Shown piece by piece: positions 11,466 through 22,953 of a DNA stretch of 64,000 nucleotides (its first letter is position 1; each line of letters opens with the position of its first letter). A program made the position numbers and the translations under genes. This stretch comes from Euphorbia lathyris. Taxonomy: Eukaryota; Streptophyta; Magnoliopsida; Malpighiales; Euphorbiaceae. The notes below the pieces were generated by a model. That model did not search any database. It had not been told where the DNA came from and worked only from the letters and a program-made list of their open reading frames with translations. The stretch is taken from the NCBI RefSeq assembly GCF_963576675.1, contig NC_088916.1:26573501-26637500 (forward strand), written 5' to 3'.

Positions 11466-12400
11466 ATAAAGTGCAAAAATACCATTAATGTTTACAGATA
11501 GGAGCAATTTTACCCTATTTACTTCTAATATTGGTAACCAAAAGAAATTTTACCCTATAATGTTGGCAAGTTGAGTCAATTTTAGATAATATTATAAAAC
11601 AGATATATTTTGTCATTTATTCTGCACCAATTACATGTAAGTTGATTTTAAAAAAAGATTTCATATTTTTTTAATTTAATAATAAAATTGGAGATTAATA
11701 TTTTTAAATTCGGTAAAATATTTAAATTTTTTCTTATTCAACTCATATAAAATACAATATATAATTTTTTTTGGGTTAAGGTGTAAAAATACCCCTAACG
11801 TTTTGGGCCAGGAGCAATTTTATCCCTAACATCTAAAATGATACAATTTTACTCCTAACGTTTGTAGTCAAGAGCAATTTTACCTCTAACGTTGATAAAT
11901 TGGATCAATTTCAGACACTATTATAAAATACAGTCATTTTTTTCTTTATTTTGCACAAATTACATATCAATTTGTTTTAAAAAAAGGATATAATGTTTTT
12001 TTTTTGTAATTTAATAATAAAATTGGAGATTAATATTTATAAATTCGGTGAATTTTTTGAATTTTTTTGTCTAATTCGTACAAAAGACAATATATTTTTA
12101 ATATTTTTTTCACATCCCAACATATGTTTGTGATTTGTTACTGATAAAATACCGCATGCGTGAAGTGTAGATGACAAGATTCATGACCGAGAAGACAATT
12201 TGATGAATTATTTCTCAAATTGACCCAATTTATCAACATTAGGGGTAAAATTGCTCATGGCTTCCAACATTGGGGGATAAAATTGCTCAATTTTAAATGT
12301 TAGGGGTAAAATTGCTTCTGACCCAAAACATTGAAAGTATTTTTACACCTTAACCCATTTTTTTTTTAAAATTCACATTTATTTATATATTTATGATATG
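11466..12400. mobile_element. Two copies of one MITE, one inserted in the other
   Basis: The inner copy (about 11777-12354) starts TTAAGGTGTAAAAATACCCC and ends with the inverted AGTATTTTTACACCTTAA. The outer copy starts near 11466 with AAAGTGCAAAAATACC and resumes after the inner one at TTAAAATTCACATTTAT. Both share the interior words ATAATAAAATTGGAGATTAA and AAATTCGG. The family recurs near 14090, 17076, 18252 and 58180. It is non-coding, with the target TTAA or GGGTTAA/TTAACCC at the borders. Confidence 0.7.
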
Positions 12401-12559
12401 TCAACACATCGCAAGATAAAACTATGTCATACAAGTAATGTTACACAATTTTAACGTTTCAATTTTTATGATTGTCTAATCCACTTAACAAATTTTCATG
12501 GAATTGTAATTTTATTATTATTATTTTTAAACTTGTACAAGTAAACAAGCAAAATGCCC

Positions 12560-12800
12560 GTGAATGGTTTAATCGCTTGAAGCAGTTTTGGATATCAATT
12601 TATTAAGATCTGACCAATCGACAACATCTCTATTTAGATAATATATTTTGATTACGTGTACCAACAAAGAACTTATTCAGTCTGCCATGACATTCCACAT
12701 GAATTTCCCGTTTGAAACCTTAGGCATGCGGAAATTCAATACACCAACATGGGCATTCTTCTATCTCAGGTAAAATATGTTTATTATCTCTATACTGTGT
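12560..12800 (+). other. Unrecognised stretch, possible gene relic
   Basis: Base composition is less AT-biased than its surroundings, and one frame (about 12661-12775) is open with ordinary-looking residues (TNKELIQSAMTFHMNFPF). There is no recognised domain, no start in context and no partner exon. It could be a captured or decayed exon; I do not assign a function. Confidence 0.25.
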
Positions 12801-12807
12801 GAAAATT

Positions 12808-13715
12808 GTCTGTTTGGTTCAGCTGTTAGCTAATAGTTGTCAGTAGCTTTCTGACACACATACTGCCAATCAGCTCTTCTATTGTTTCTATCCCCACGGT
12901 CTTCCTTATGCCAATAGCAGCTTTGGTCTTTCATTTATCTGTCTTGTAAGTTAGTTTAGGCGACTGTCTATCTTTCATTTCGGAAGCAGCTTTGGCTAAT
13001 GAGCCCTTCTTCTGTGCTAAGGAGCCCTTCCCCGCCTGAGGTTTGGCTGGATGTTGTCGATAGGTTCAATCCAAGAGAAAGATGACTATTTATTCGCTGA
13101 CTGAACTTGACTGACACATTCCGTAGCACACTACGGGCGAAGCCGTATCGCGCGAGGCGCTCAAGCAAGCAGTAACCTTAGTCGCAATCTCCATTATTAT
13201 ATTAGATAATTTCAAGACCACGATGGATCTATGCAACGATAAGATCGTTTATTTACAATCTGTTTAATTATTAGTGTTTTGTAAAGTTATGCTGAACTAT
13301 TAATATTACTGTTGATATGTAAAACGTCTAATATACATATTAAATTGATCAATAAATAAAATAAAAAATAAAAAATATATTACACAAATTAATAAAAATA
13401 ATCTAAATAAAAAAATATTATACAAATTAATAATAAAAAATTTATCCTACCAAAGAAAATAATAAAAAATTTGTTATTTTGCCAATGATATTTTAGATAT
13501 TGAAATTATGTTAAAGAAGAAATATGTTTTGTGTAAATAAGAAAGATAATTTTGTCAATACTAAATAATTACAAAAAATTGCTCACGAAAAACTAAAAAA
13601 AAAAAAAGTTTTTGTTAAAAGCTCTGAAAACACAGCTGTTTCCGTAAAAGAAACCCTAAAAGCTATTGTTTTTTAAACATAATTGAACACTATATTTTTA
13701 AACAAACACTCTCGA
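12808..13715. mobile_element. hAT-type MITE carrying a foreign insert
   Basis: The left end TCTGTTTGGTTCAGCTGTTA and the A-rich interior (ACACAAATTAATAAAAATAA) match the element at 16868-18020. The right end with AAACAAACACTCTC gives the inverted terminus. Compared with that copy, this one has about 400 bp of unrelated, GC-richer DNA inserted near 12850-13250. Confidence 0.55.
12850..13250. other. GC-richer insert, possibly organelle-derived
   Basis: Composition and vocabulary (AGCCCTTCTTCTGTGCTAAGG, GAAGCCGTATCGCGCGAGGC) differ sharply from the AT-rich flanks and resemble plant mitochondrial non-coding DNA. The minus-strand frame at 12968-13168 has no recognisable domain and is probably chance. 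The organellar origin is an impression from composition only. Confidence 0.35.
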
Positions 13716-13894
13716 AATGTAAAATTACAAACCTGTCTCTTCTCTGACGACTACATCAAATGGATCTGAGACAGATGGTAGACCTCATTCTAATGATGAT
13801 GAATACCACAATACAATGGGTGTTTTACAATATTCGACTATTACTCGATCTGATTTGGTATTTTCTATTAACTTGATTTGCTAATTCATGCAGT

Positions 13895-14705
13895 CAGTGG
13901 CGGAGCCAGAGCTCAAAGTCCGGAGGGGCTCCATTGCATGAATTTTTCTTTTTTCTTAAAAACGATTTAAGGCTTTAATCATAGTAGTCAAATCAAAATT
14001 TTCAAAATTTTGATAATATAAGGGTAAATTTGATCATAATTTGAAACATTAAGGTACAAAACAACTGAGATTCAATATAAAGTAAGGATAAGGTGCAAAA
14101 ATACTCTAATGTTTATACCTAAGAACAATTTTACCCCTAACGTATAAAATTGTGCAATTTTACCCTTAATGTTGGCAGCCAAGAGCAATTTGATACCTAA
14201 CGTTTCCAAGTTTGTTCAATTGGAGAAATTATTCATCAAATTATCTTCTCGGTCATGAATTTTGTAACTAAACAAATACAATTGAAAATAATAAAGGAGA
14301 ATGATTTTAATAATGATTAAAAGGGTTAGGCTATGTTTACTTTGTTTTTCCACCATTGGATGGTGATGAACTTTGACAAAGTAAGCTCATCCAATGGTAG
14401 AAAAAAAGTAAAGTTTACTTTGTAAAAAACAAAGTAAGCATAAAAAGCACGTAAAAATGATATTTTTAAAGGAAAATGAGGTTTAAGGAAAAAAAAATAA
14501 AATGAGATAAAAAGTGAAGAAATGGAGATTCTTTTAATTATTACTACAACCAACTATGCAAACTTAGTTTTATGTCATATAATCATATTCTACATTATAA
14601 GTACTAATTTTAACTATTTTGGAAGCTGTTCGGGATTGAACCACTATTCGTCAAGGGTGTTCCGGAGGGTCGGGAGACCATCCCCTACCCCTAGCTCCGC
14701 CCCTG
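13895..14705. mobile_element. hAT-superfamily non-autonomous element with 8-bp TSD
   Basis: Terminal repeats CAGTGGCGGAGCCAG (left) and CTAGCTCCGCCCCTG (right) are inverted copies of each other. The element is flanked by a perfect 8-bp duplication CATGCAGT at 13887-13894 and 14706-14713, which is diagnostic of hAT. It is 811 bp with no transposase. It contains a piece of the TTAAGGTG-family MITE (about 14090-14240) and a palindromic patch (14335-14440). Frames at 14326-14553 and 14522-14866 are chance. Confidence 0.85.
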
Positions 14706-14713
14706 CATGCAGT

Positions 14714-15643
14714 GCCCCATTGATGTTCATTGGAATGTGTCAAACATATTTTGAGGTACCCATGATATTCCGGACTTTAGCACTTTTCTATCCAAGTCTT
14801 TTATCAAAGACATCAATCGCTATTCTAACAGTAATGTTTATTGCGTTTATTTGCGTAAAAGTTTGATTTATTGGCAAACGAGGAAACAACCCACTACTAA
14901 ACGTGTGAGTATAAGATATTGCAAACGCCACAACAGAGCTTCTTGATATTGGATTTCCAATGAGGGCTCCCTTGCAAACATGGTGTGATAATGTGGGAAT
15001 AAGGGTATTTAAGGTATGAAAATGATATTGTATTTCTGTAGAAATGGAAAAAAATAGTGAGTGTAGTGTAGGTAGCACAATAAATGAAAAGAGTATTATA
15101 AGGAAATAAAATAGTGGGTATTAAAGAGGTGTGACAGTTAAGAGCTACCTACTAAGAATGCAGGAATTACATTTACACACATCTCATCTCACTGTTTGTC
15201 GTTTTAGTAAGTAATCTCTCTAATAATTAATTACTCCAACTAAGATTTGCATCACAAATTTTATATTTCATTTTTAAAAAGAGAGTTTTAGATGTTTGGT
15301 TAATAACTTCTGTTTGCCTTTTATACCTGAAAAGCAACATTATGTATTTAGTTAGTGACTTTCTGTCTTTTATACTTGAAAAACGATTTTTATAAATACA
15401 GAGAATCTCTGCTTTTTGAAAAACAGTTTTTTTCCAACAGTAAACTGCAAATAACAACAACAAACAGCAAACCGTAACAACAAACATCAACAACAAATAG
15501 TAGACAAATGAACTTTTAGAATGGATCCGATGCAATAAACTCAACTAATAATAATAAAAAAGTAAAAAAAAAATGTACAAATATTAAATGTTACATTTAT
15601 ATTGTGAAGGTAAAAATTTATCATATTCTAAATGCAAAACACA
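14714..15643. other. Intergenic, no gene supported
   Basis: Two overlapping opposite-strand frames (14788-15078 and 15227-15544) lack domains, and their sequence is repeat-like. Part of the stretch (15280-15440) matches a dispersed repeat near 10720-10900. Confidence 0.4.
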
Positions 15644-15652
15644 TCAATATTG

Positions 15653-16559
15653 GAGAAATTTTACAATACGCCCGGCATACCACCTAGAATAAGTGATTTG
15701 GTATGCCGGGCCAATTATAATTTGACAACTATTAAAAACTGTAACAGATAATAAATTAAATTAAAAAATAAAACCAGTTTAATATTTATCCCATCGCACC
15801 TTCACAATCTGTCTCCTTGCTTTTCTTTTTGCTTCTGAAACCTAAAAAATCTAACCTTTCCAGGATGGAGACAAGCCCATTTTAGAATCAATATTATTCA
15901 TTCCTCAAAAATCAATTTTAATGCAATCCAAGAGAAACAGAAAAATAAAGATATTGAATGTAACAATGAAAAGTATTTTTAATCAAAGCTCAAAGAAATT
16001 TTCTAATATCAAAATTAACCAATAACAAATGGATGAGGTTCATGTTCAAGATCCAGAAGAGGAAAAAGTTTCAATCAGTTTTTATTCTTTATCACTTTTA
16101 AATCGGTGGAGGAAAACAAATGGAAGTGTTGGCAGTCGCCGGAAGAGGAGAACAGAAGGCATCCAACCGAAGAGAACGACGGTGATGGCGGTCGCTGGAA
16201 GAGGAGGTTCATGTTGGTTATCTAGAAGAGGCAAATTTCCAATAAGTTTTTATTCTTTGTGGCTTTGAAGGAGGTCTGCGGAGGAAACAGAGGAAACAAA
16301 CGGAAGTGATGGCAGTTGCCGGAAGTGGAGAACATAAGAGACATTCGAACCGAAAGAACAACGGCGATGGGTTGTATGTGCAATTTTTGCCATAAAAAAA
16401 CCCAATACAACAGCAAGAAAGTAATGAAGATGATTAATTATTATTTTGTTTTTTACTGTATAATTAATTTAAAAAAATAATAATTTTGTGACAGATGTAA
16501 ATTTATTAGTACCACATAACCTTGCACAGGTGGTATGCCAGGATACACTAAAATTTCTC
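15653..16559. mobile_element. Mutator-like (MULE) element with 9-bp TSD
   Basis: The ends GAGAAATTTTACAATACGCC and the inverted GGATACACTAAAATTTCTC are flanked by a perfect 9-bp duplication TCAATATTG (15644-15652 and 16560-16568), typical of Mutator-like elements. Each end also carries GGCATACCACC. The 907-bp interior has a GC-richer block (about 16030-16370) unlike the AT-rich rest, so it may have captured outside DNA. No transposase is present. Confidence 0.85.
16029..16268 (+). other. 79-codon frame inside the MULE, unknown
   Basis: Open frame starting MDEVHVQDPEEEKVSISFYS and ending at a stop in 16268. The protein is basic (RRKRRT) and its second half partly repeats the first (FYSLSLL then FYSLWL) because the DNA contains a duplication of about 168 bp (about 16039-16200 and 16207-16370). 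There is no recognised domain. It is probably captured or composite sequence, not a functional gene. Confidence 0.25.
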
Positions 16560-16867
16560 TCAATATTGTTGTACTTGTTGTAAAATCAAATAATTTTTAT
16601 TATAAAAATCAAGATCTTGAAGTTATTGAATTGAACCCAAAGAAAAAAAAATGGATTGATTTATTGATTTTTTAAAATTCAAATTGAATTGCACCGTTAG
16701 TTTTTATTATCAAAGAATTTAACCAAACAAGATTGCAATTTATCTGGAACCCAACAATAACCGAATTGAATGTATTGCACCAAATTGAATTAAAAGATTT
16801 GAAAATTTATTAATATTAAATTTATATTTAATATATCAATCCTTACTCCTTTTTATATAGATTTGGG

Positions 16868-18020
16868 ATCTGTTTGGTTCAGCTGTTATCTAATAGTTAT
16901 TGCGGTTGCTGTTAGCTGTTTGCAGTTGTAGTAAGCTGTTAGCTGTTGCAGTTAGCTGTTTGTTATTAGCTGTTTAATTACTAGTGTTTGGTAAAATTAT
17001 ATTGAACTGTTGCTGTTCGGATTTAAAATGTCTAAAATAGACATGTTTTAAATTAATTAACGATGAAATTATAAAAGGAAAAATGTGAAAAATTCCTATA
17101 ACGTTTACAACTAGGAATAATTTTACTCTTAACATCTAAAATGGTACAATTTTACCCATAACGCTGGTAGCTAAAAGCAAATTTACCCATAACATTGATA
17201 AGTTAGGTGGATTTCAGATATTATTAGAAAATATAGATATTATATTTCTTATTTTACACCAATTGCACATATCAGTAGTTGTAAAAAAAAGATTTCATAT
17301 TTTTTTTGTGATGTAATAATAAAATTGAAAATTAATATTTATAAATTCGGCGAAATATTTGAATTTTTTTTGTCCAACTCGTACAAAAGACAATATATTT
17401 TTTTATTTTCTTAAAAAAAATTCACATCTAGTCATATGTTTGTGATCTGTTACTAACGATGATAAAATGTGCACATGTAAAGTGTAGATAACAATATTCA
17501 TGACCAAAAAGACAGTTTGATAAATTATTTCTCAAATTGACCCAACTTGTCAATGTTAGGGGTAAAATTGCTTTTGACTGCCAATATTAGGGGTATAATT
17601 GCACCATTTTAGATGTTAAGGTTAAAATTGCTCATAGCTATAAATGTTAAGGGTATTTTGCGTCTTATCCTATTAGAAAATAAAAAATATGGAACACAAA
17701 TTAATAAAAATAATCTATATAAAAAATAAAAAATTTATTGAACGCAACAAAACTATCTTTTCCGGTAATTATGTTGTTAAATATAAACAATGTTAAAGAA
17801 TAAACATATTTTATGAAAATAAGAAGGATAATTTTGTCAATAACATATAACTACAAACCGCTGTTTATGAAAAGCTCCAAATATGAGCTTTTCGTGAAAC
17901 GCTGCAGTTACCGGAGAAAATGCTAAACGCTGCGGTTATATAATCATAACCAAACGCTTTATTTCCTGCGGTTTGGAGTGAAACGCTAAACGTTCCTCCG
18001 AAAAGCTGAAACAAACACCC
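16868..18020. mobile_element. hAT-type MITE interrupted by another MITE
   Basis: The left end TCTGTTTGGTTCAGCTGTTA is mirrored by the right end AAAAGCTGAAACAAACACCC. The GTTAGCTGTT word repeats near the left end, and AAACGCTGCGGTT words mark the right. A TTAAGGTG-family MITE occupies about 17076-17668. Without it the element is about 560 bp. It is related to the copies at 12808-13715 and 63634-64000. Confidence 0.65.
17076..17668. mobile_element. TTAAGGTG-family MITE, nested copy
   Basis: Inverted arms run from the left (AACGTTTACAACTAGGAATAA, ATCTAAAATGGTACAATTTT) to the right (ACCATTTTAGATGTTAAGG, TAAATGTTAAGGGTATTTTG). The interior words ATAATAAAATTGAAAATTAA and ATTCGGCGAAAT are shared with the 11777 and 18252 copies. 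Confidence 0.65.
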
Positions 18021-18024
18021 TCTT

Positions 18025-18900
18025 GGCCTAATACATCACCAGCTCTCTGAACTTGTCCATAATAGTAGATTGGTTCTCCGAATTTTATAAGTATCTCACT
18101 AGTTCTCTGAACTTGCTTATTTCGTATCACCAGCTCCCTAAACTTGTCCATAAAAATTGATTAGCTATCTGAACTTTGCAAGTGTCTCACCAGCTCTCTA
18201 AACTTGTTTATTTTGTAACAACTAAATAAAAAAACCATAGTACTAACTCGGGTTAAGGTGCAAAAATACCCTTAACGTTTTGGGTCAGAGTAACTTTACA
18301 CCTAACGTCTAAAATGATGCAATTTTACCCATAACGTTAGTAGCCGAGAGCAAATTTATAAAATTGGTGAATTTTTTGATTTTTTTTGTCCAATTCGTAC
18401 AAAAGACAGTATATTTTTTTTTATTTTTTTCACATCCTAACACATGTTTGTGATTTTTTACTAATAAAATAATACATGTGTGAAGTGTAGATGACAAGAT
18501 TAATGACCGAGAAGACAGTTTGATGAACTATTTCTCAAATTAACCCGATTTATCAATGTTAGGAGTAAAATTGCTATTGACTTTCAACGTTAGGAGTAAA
18601 ATTGCACCATTTTAGACGTTAGGGGTAAAATTACTCCTGACCCAAAATGTTAGAGGTATTTTTGCACCTTAATCTGAGTTAGTATTATGGTTTTTGTATT
18701 TAGTTTTTACAGAATAAGCAAGTTTAGGGAGCTGGTGAGATACTTGCAAAGTTCAGGGAACTAATCAATTTTTATGGACAAGTTTAGGGAGTTGGTGATA
18801 TGAAATAAGCAAGTTCAGGAAGCTGGTAAGACACTTATAAAGTTCAGGAAGCCAATCTACGATTGTGGACAAGTTCAGGGAGTTGTTGATATAATAGGCC
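18025..18900. mobile_element. Inverted-repeat element with a second MITE at its centre
   Basis: The outer arms begin GGCCTAATACATCACCAGCT and end with the inverted ATATAATAGGCC. Each arm repeats the phrase CTCTGAACTTGTCC several times. The arms run inward to TACTAACTC on both sides, where the inner MITE (18252-18673, TTAAGGTGCAAAAATACCC to the inverted end) begins. The whole 876 bp can fold as one long hairpin. No coding frame. Confidence 0.7.
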
Positions 18901-19332
18901 TATAGATTTTTATGTACAACCATTAGAGCTATAAATATCTATAATTACTATTGATGCACTTTTTTAAAGGAATCTATTTTTTTTATTATTGGTTGTCAAT
19001 ATTTATAATTAAAATAAATTATATATAAAGTAATGATTTGTAAAGTTATTGTGCTAATTTTTAAAGTTACTTACTATTGGAGCATTTTTTAACGAAAGTT
19101 GCCAAGAGTGATGTGGAGGATTAAGGTAATAAAATATAACCAAATAACTATTACTTTGTTTTTTTGTACCATTGGATGATGATTTTGTTTTTTTCCACCA
19201 TTGGATTAATTTTCTATCTCATCATCCAATGGTGAAAAAAAAAAATCATAACTTGTACCTTTTATTTTAATATGATGTGTTAAGTTTTGACACTCTTTAA
19301 AACAATCTCTATTGAAGATGCTCTAATAAACA
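18901..19332. other. Intergenic with a small palindromic patch
   Basis: AT-rich DNA. Near 19165-19240, CACCATTGGAT and ATCCAATGGTG form an imperfect palindrome of the same type as 14350-14395. No gene. Confidence 0.4.
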
Positions 19333-19725
19333 ACAAACTATCTATTCGTCTTCCACGGAAGAAAAATGTCGTGCTCTTACCTGTCTTGCAACTGAAGTAA
19401 TATTGCGTATGCTTTTAGTTTTACACAAAATTGACTATTCACCGATGAAACCACAATTGTGTGGTGTGATAACTTGTTGGGAGCTATTATTGATAGGGGC
19501 GTTTCGTCCCTATCTTTTAGCGTGATTTACGGTTTATTTTTAGATGAAATAAATAAGTTTAATTGCAAAAATAGAGTGTTTTAATAAAATAACGAAATAA
19601 AAATAAATTCCGTACTTTCGGTTAATTTTCCTTATTTTTGATTAAATTAGAAAATAAAACATCAAGCTAACTCGGCTCTCGAGAATTGTATTTCAGGTAC
19701 GAGTAGAGCAAAAATCCACCGACAT

Positions 19726-20174
19726 ACGCGGGGCGTATCACCCTCTACGCGGGGCGTGGAACACATTGTCAGAAATAATTGCTCAATCCGCAGGCACCAC
19801 GTGGAACTTACCCACTGTCACGCGGGGCGTCCTACCTTCCACGCGGGGCGTATGAGCAATGATAAGCAATAATGTCTCAATCATGAATGTCAGACTGCAA
19901 GATCTTCTAAGTCAATTGACAATACGCGGGGCGTACAACCATACACGCGGGGCGTGTATGGGAAGTTCTTCAGTCCAAAAAGCCAGAGACTTATTTACGC
20001 GAGGCATGCTTCAGCTACGCGTGGCGTAAAAGACCCAATTCAAGCAACAAAATCTCAGAAACTCAACCACGCGAGGCGCACCCCAGTCTACGCGGGGCGT
20101 GGTTGAGACAACAAGATCTGGATTTGGTCCACATGCAGGAGATTTCTGACGGAATGGGCAAATACGCGGGGCGT
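19726..20174 (+). repeat. Array of paired 11-bp ACGCGGGGCGT motifs (5' LTR)
   Basis: Motif starts at 19726, 19747, 19820, 19841, 19923, 19945, 19997, 20017, 20069, 20090 and 20164. The first ten fall into five direct pairs, with 9-11 bp (usually 10) between members, so about 21 bp from start to start. Pairs 4 and 5 contain variants (GAGGC, GTGGC). The motif is CpG-dense in otherwise AT-rich DNA. Confidence 0.85.
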
Positions 20175-20254
20175 GTCATGGGAAATCTGCAGAAAATCAT
20201 GTTCCTCCATGCTTGTATCTTGTGAAATTACAACTCTACCCCTAGCTTGATGTG

Positions 20255-20262
20255 TATAAATA
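20255..20262 (+). promoter_or_regulatory. TATA box of the gypsy 5' LTR
   Basis: TATAAATA just downstream of the motif array, at the usual place for LTR transcription. The same box is at 25605-25612 in the 3' LTR. Confidence 0.65.
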
Positions 20263-21279
20263 GGAGTGACTAGCACTCATTTAGAAAGGAAGCTTTTGAT
20301 ATATAACTCTTGTTATAGATTAAGCTCTTGTTATATAGGTTTAGACTTTATTTTTATAGCAAAACTCTTTCACCTTGAGAGCTTGTTCGTTGATTCCGGC
20401 ATTCCGTCAAAGTTCCGTTCCATCTCCGTTCACCAAGCTCGAAAGCTCCACCTCCAAGTCCTAAGAGACGGCCTTGAGTCCGGTTAGCTAGTTCCGAGGG
20501 TGGATTCTTCCCTTTTCACTTGCTAATTAGCTTGTACTCTTCCTATGTACTAGGCTTGGTTGTATTTCATATTTACATTCTCCATATTTATAATTTATGA
20601 TTCATAATCTCCTTTTCTATATATGTGTTGATGTTTGTTACTTGTTTTGATACTCGTAATTGATTACTGTGTAGGAGAACGCGATTTTCGACACCATTCG
20701 GGCTATCTTTAGGGATTCATATAGGTGTTGCCTTACTGGAAGTGACGCTCCAGAAACCGTAGGAATTGACAAACCACAGAACTTACGGGCCCTAATTTCT
20801 GGTCCCAAGCATTAGACACGCATTGACTAGGAACCACGTAGTCTAAGTACTTCACGGGTCGGTCACACTATACGTAGTCGTCATTGCAAGAATAAATCGT
20901 TAACCGTATATATATTGGGAGTCATTATTTATAACTTATCGCCATCCATATCATTTCGTAGAATTTTTGTTATATAAATTTGTGTCACCTGTAGCTAGGA
21001 GTAGTTTGTAGTTGTTCCCCGAATCAACTCAAAGTATTCACCGCTTAGATAACATATAAAACCGAGTCGTTTAATACTTGTAGTTATAAATCCCGTGGAT
21101 TCGATACCCGGTTTTAACCGGATTATTACTTGATACGACGGGGTACACTTGCCCCTAAGTAGTAGCGTCTAGTAGAGATAGAGCATTTGGGAAGATCACA
21201 TCCATAGTCGTAACACACTTATCATAACATACATTTTTGTCGTAAAAACTCTACCTAGCCGTAAACCCCATCAAGTTTT

Positions 21280-21297
21280 TGGCACCGTTGCCGGGGA
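21280..21297 (+). other. Primer binding site, tRNA-Asp type
   Basis: TGGCACCGTTGCCGGGGA, a few bases after the 5' LTR, is complementary to the 3' end of plant tRNA-Asp apart from one base (A where G is usual). This is the primer type used by many Athila/Tat-type elements. Confidence 0.7.
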
Positions 21298-21431
21298 TTT
21301 ATAATTTCTTGCAATATTAGACAAAAACGTTTTATTGTTAGTCTAAGCATTATTTTTGTATAAATTGTTTATATATACTTTTTACTAACAACATTTTTTC
21401 TTGTTTATAATTTATTTCATTCATTTATTTT

Positions 21432-22953
21432 ATGCACACCCGATCTCGGAGTGATACTCTCGTTCCTATTGATCTTGAAATTGAACGTACTCTTTGTAGG
21501 ATTCGGAGAGAGAAAATGGCAAACCTCAATAATGAAGCTAACCAACCCGAGGTCAACCAAAGGCCACCGGTGCAACCTGTGAATAACAACCGCAATGGTG
21601 GAGGCAATGACATGCGCTCGATGATGGAGATTCTTGCTCCGCATCGTCCTCAAAACCGCAAAGGAATCGTTGCCCCCACCATTCCGGCCGACACATATGA
21701 AATAAAGACTAGCATGATCCAACTAATCCAACAACTTGGTCAATTCGGAGGGGAACCCCATGAAAACCCTAATGAACACCTCGATAAATTTCTTATGTGT
21801 GCCGAAACTTCTCGGCAAAACGGTGTCCCGGTTCAGGCCGTCTGACTAAAGTTGTTTCCTTTCTCTTTGACAGGACAAGCGTTGGAGTGGTTGCATTCGT
21901 TGGAGGCGGGTTCGATTACATCATGGGTGGAACTTGAGAAGGAGTTCCTTTCTTACTACTTCCCGCCCTCCAAGACGGTTAAGTTGAGGAACGACATCAC
22001 TACCTTTCGGCAGCTCGAACACGAAGCCCTTCATGCGGCTTGGGCAAGATTCCGAAAGTTGCTTCGAAGCTGCCCGCACCACGATATCCCCAAGCACGAT
22101 TTGGTAAGCACTTTTTTATCACGGATTAACACCTACTAATCGTGCCACCGTGGATTCCGCAGCAGGTGGGGACCTGTTTAGGAAATCGTCCAGTGAAGCA
22201 TATGAGCTCATTCACGAGCTCGCAAGGAAAAGCGTACAGTGGCAAGAAGATCGGCTTGCCGGACCTTCTCGACATCAAACGTTCGCCGTGGAGAAAAAGG
22301 CTCCGAAAAGTTCCATGGCGGAAATGAATAAAAAACTTGACGCTTTGATAGCCCAGTTGAGCCTTAACAAAGTTGCACAGGTCCTGATGTGCAATCATTG
22401 TGATGGAGATCATGACGGACTTAATTGCCAAGCCGGTAGCCCTTTCGCCGGCGATACCGAAAATGTAAGTTACATAGGAGGCAATCAAAGGTACAATCCT
22501 AACCCGAACTCCTACTTACACCACCACAATAATAATAACAGCGGATGGAGGCCTCGGTACCAATACCCTAACTTGTCGTATGACAATAATAATAATGTAT
22601 TGAGGCCCCCATCCGACTTTGATCAAGAATATCGGGAAAATGGGCTAGGGCAATCACAAACCATGCCCGGTAATCGAAACACTCCACCTCCCGATAATGT
22701 GCATGGCCAGTCAGTAACGTCCTTGTTAAAGGATATCTTAACCCGTCTTACCGATAGTGAGGTGTTCTGCAGGGACCTTAGCCGCCAGATAGCCCACTTG
22801 AATCGTTAGCAACAGGAAAGGCCGTTGGGAACCCTCTCGGCAAACACCGAGCAAAACCCGTGGGACAAAAATAGAGAGTCCGGACAGGCGATAACTCTCC
22901 TAAATAGTAAAAGTTCGGAGCCGTCGAGTTCCAACTCGGACAGCCTGCAGTAA
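21432..22953 (+). pseudogene. Gypsy gag, broken by two stops and a frameshift
   Basis: Encodes a retrotransposon capsid protein that would package element RNA. Segment 1 (21432-21842) has an N-terminal basic region. Segment 2 continues in the same frame after a TGA (21843-21845) with FPFSLTGQALEWLHSLEAGS, the retrotrans_gag core. A one-base slip near 22130 moves the frame, and segment 3 starts around 22143 (TNRATVDSAAGGD, then YELIHELARKSVQW) with a C--C-GDHDGLNC zinc-finger-like patch (about 22390-22430) and Asn-rich tail. A TAG at 22807-22809 interrupts it again, followed by LSANTEQNPW and the end at 22953. Both stops are explained by single C-to-T changes. The order of motifs is typical of Athila/Tat gag. 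Confidence 0.8.

Larger units (their letters stand above)
19491..21273 (+). repeat. Gypsy 5' LTR
   Basis: 1,783 bp, TG...CA bounded. The U3 part (19726-20174) holds eleven copies of an 11-bp motif close to ACGCGGGGCGT. TATAAATA at 20255-20262 is the likely core promoter, and the start of U5 near 20290. The frame at 20266-20487 lies wholly in the LTR, is repeated in the 3' LTR and is not a gene. Confidence 0.92.

Noticed and set aside
12968..13168. Minus-strand 66-codon frame
   Set aside because: Lies in the foreign GC-richer insert; no domain and no start context. Treated as chance.
19726..20174. CRISPR-like array
   Set aside because: Repeat units are 11 bp, in plant LTR DNA, with no spacers of uniform size and no cas genes.
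20266..20487. 73-codon frame MTSTHLERKLLIYNSC, present twice (also 25616-25837)
   Set aside because: Both copies lie in the LTRs of one gypsy element, start just after its TATA box, and have no domain. Identity is explained by LTR duplication.
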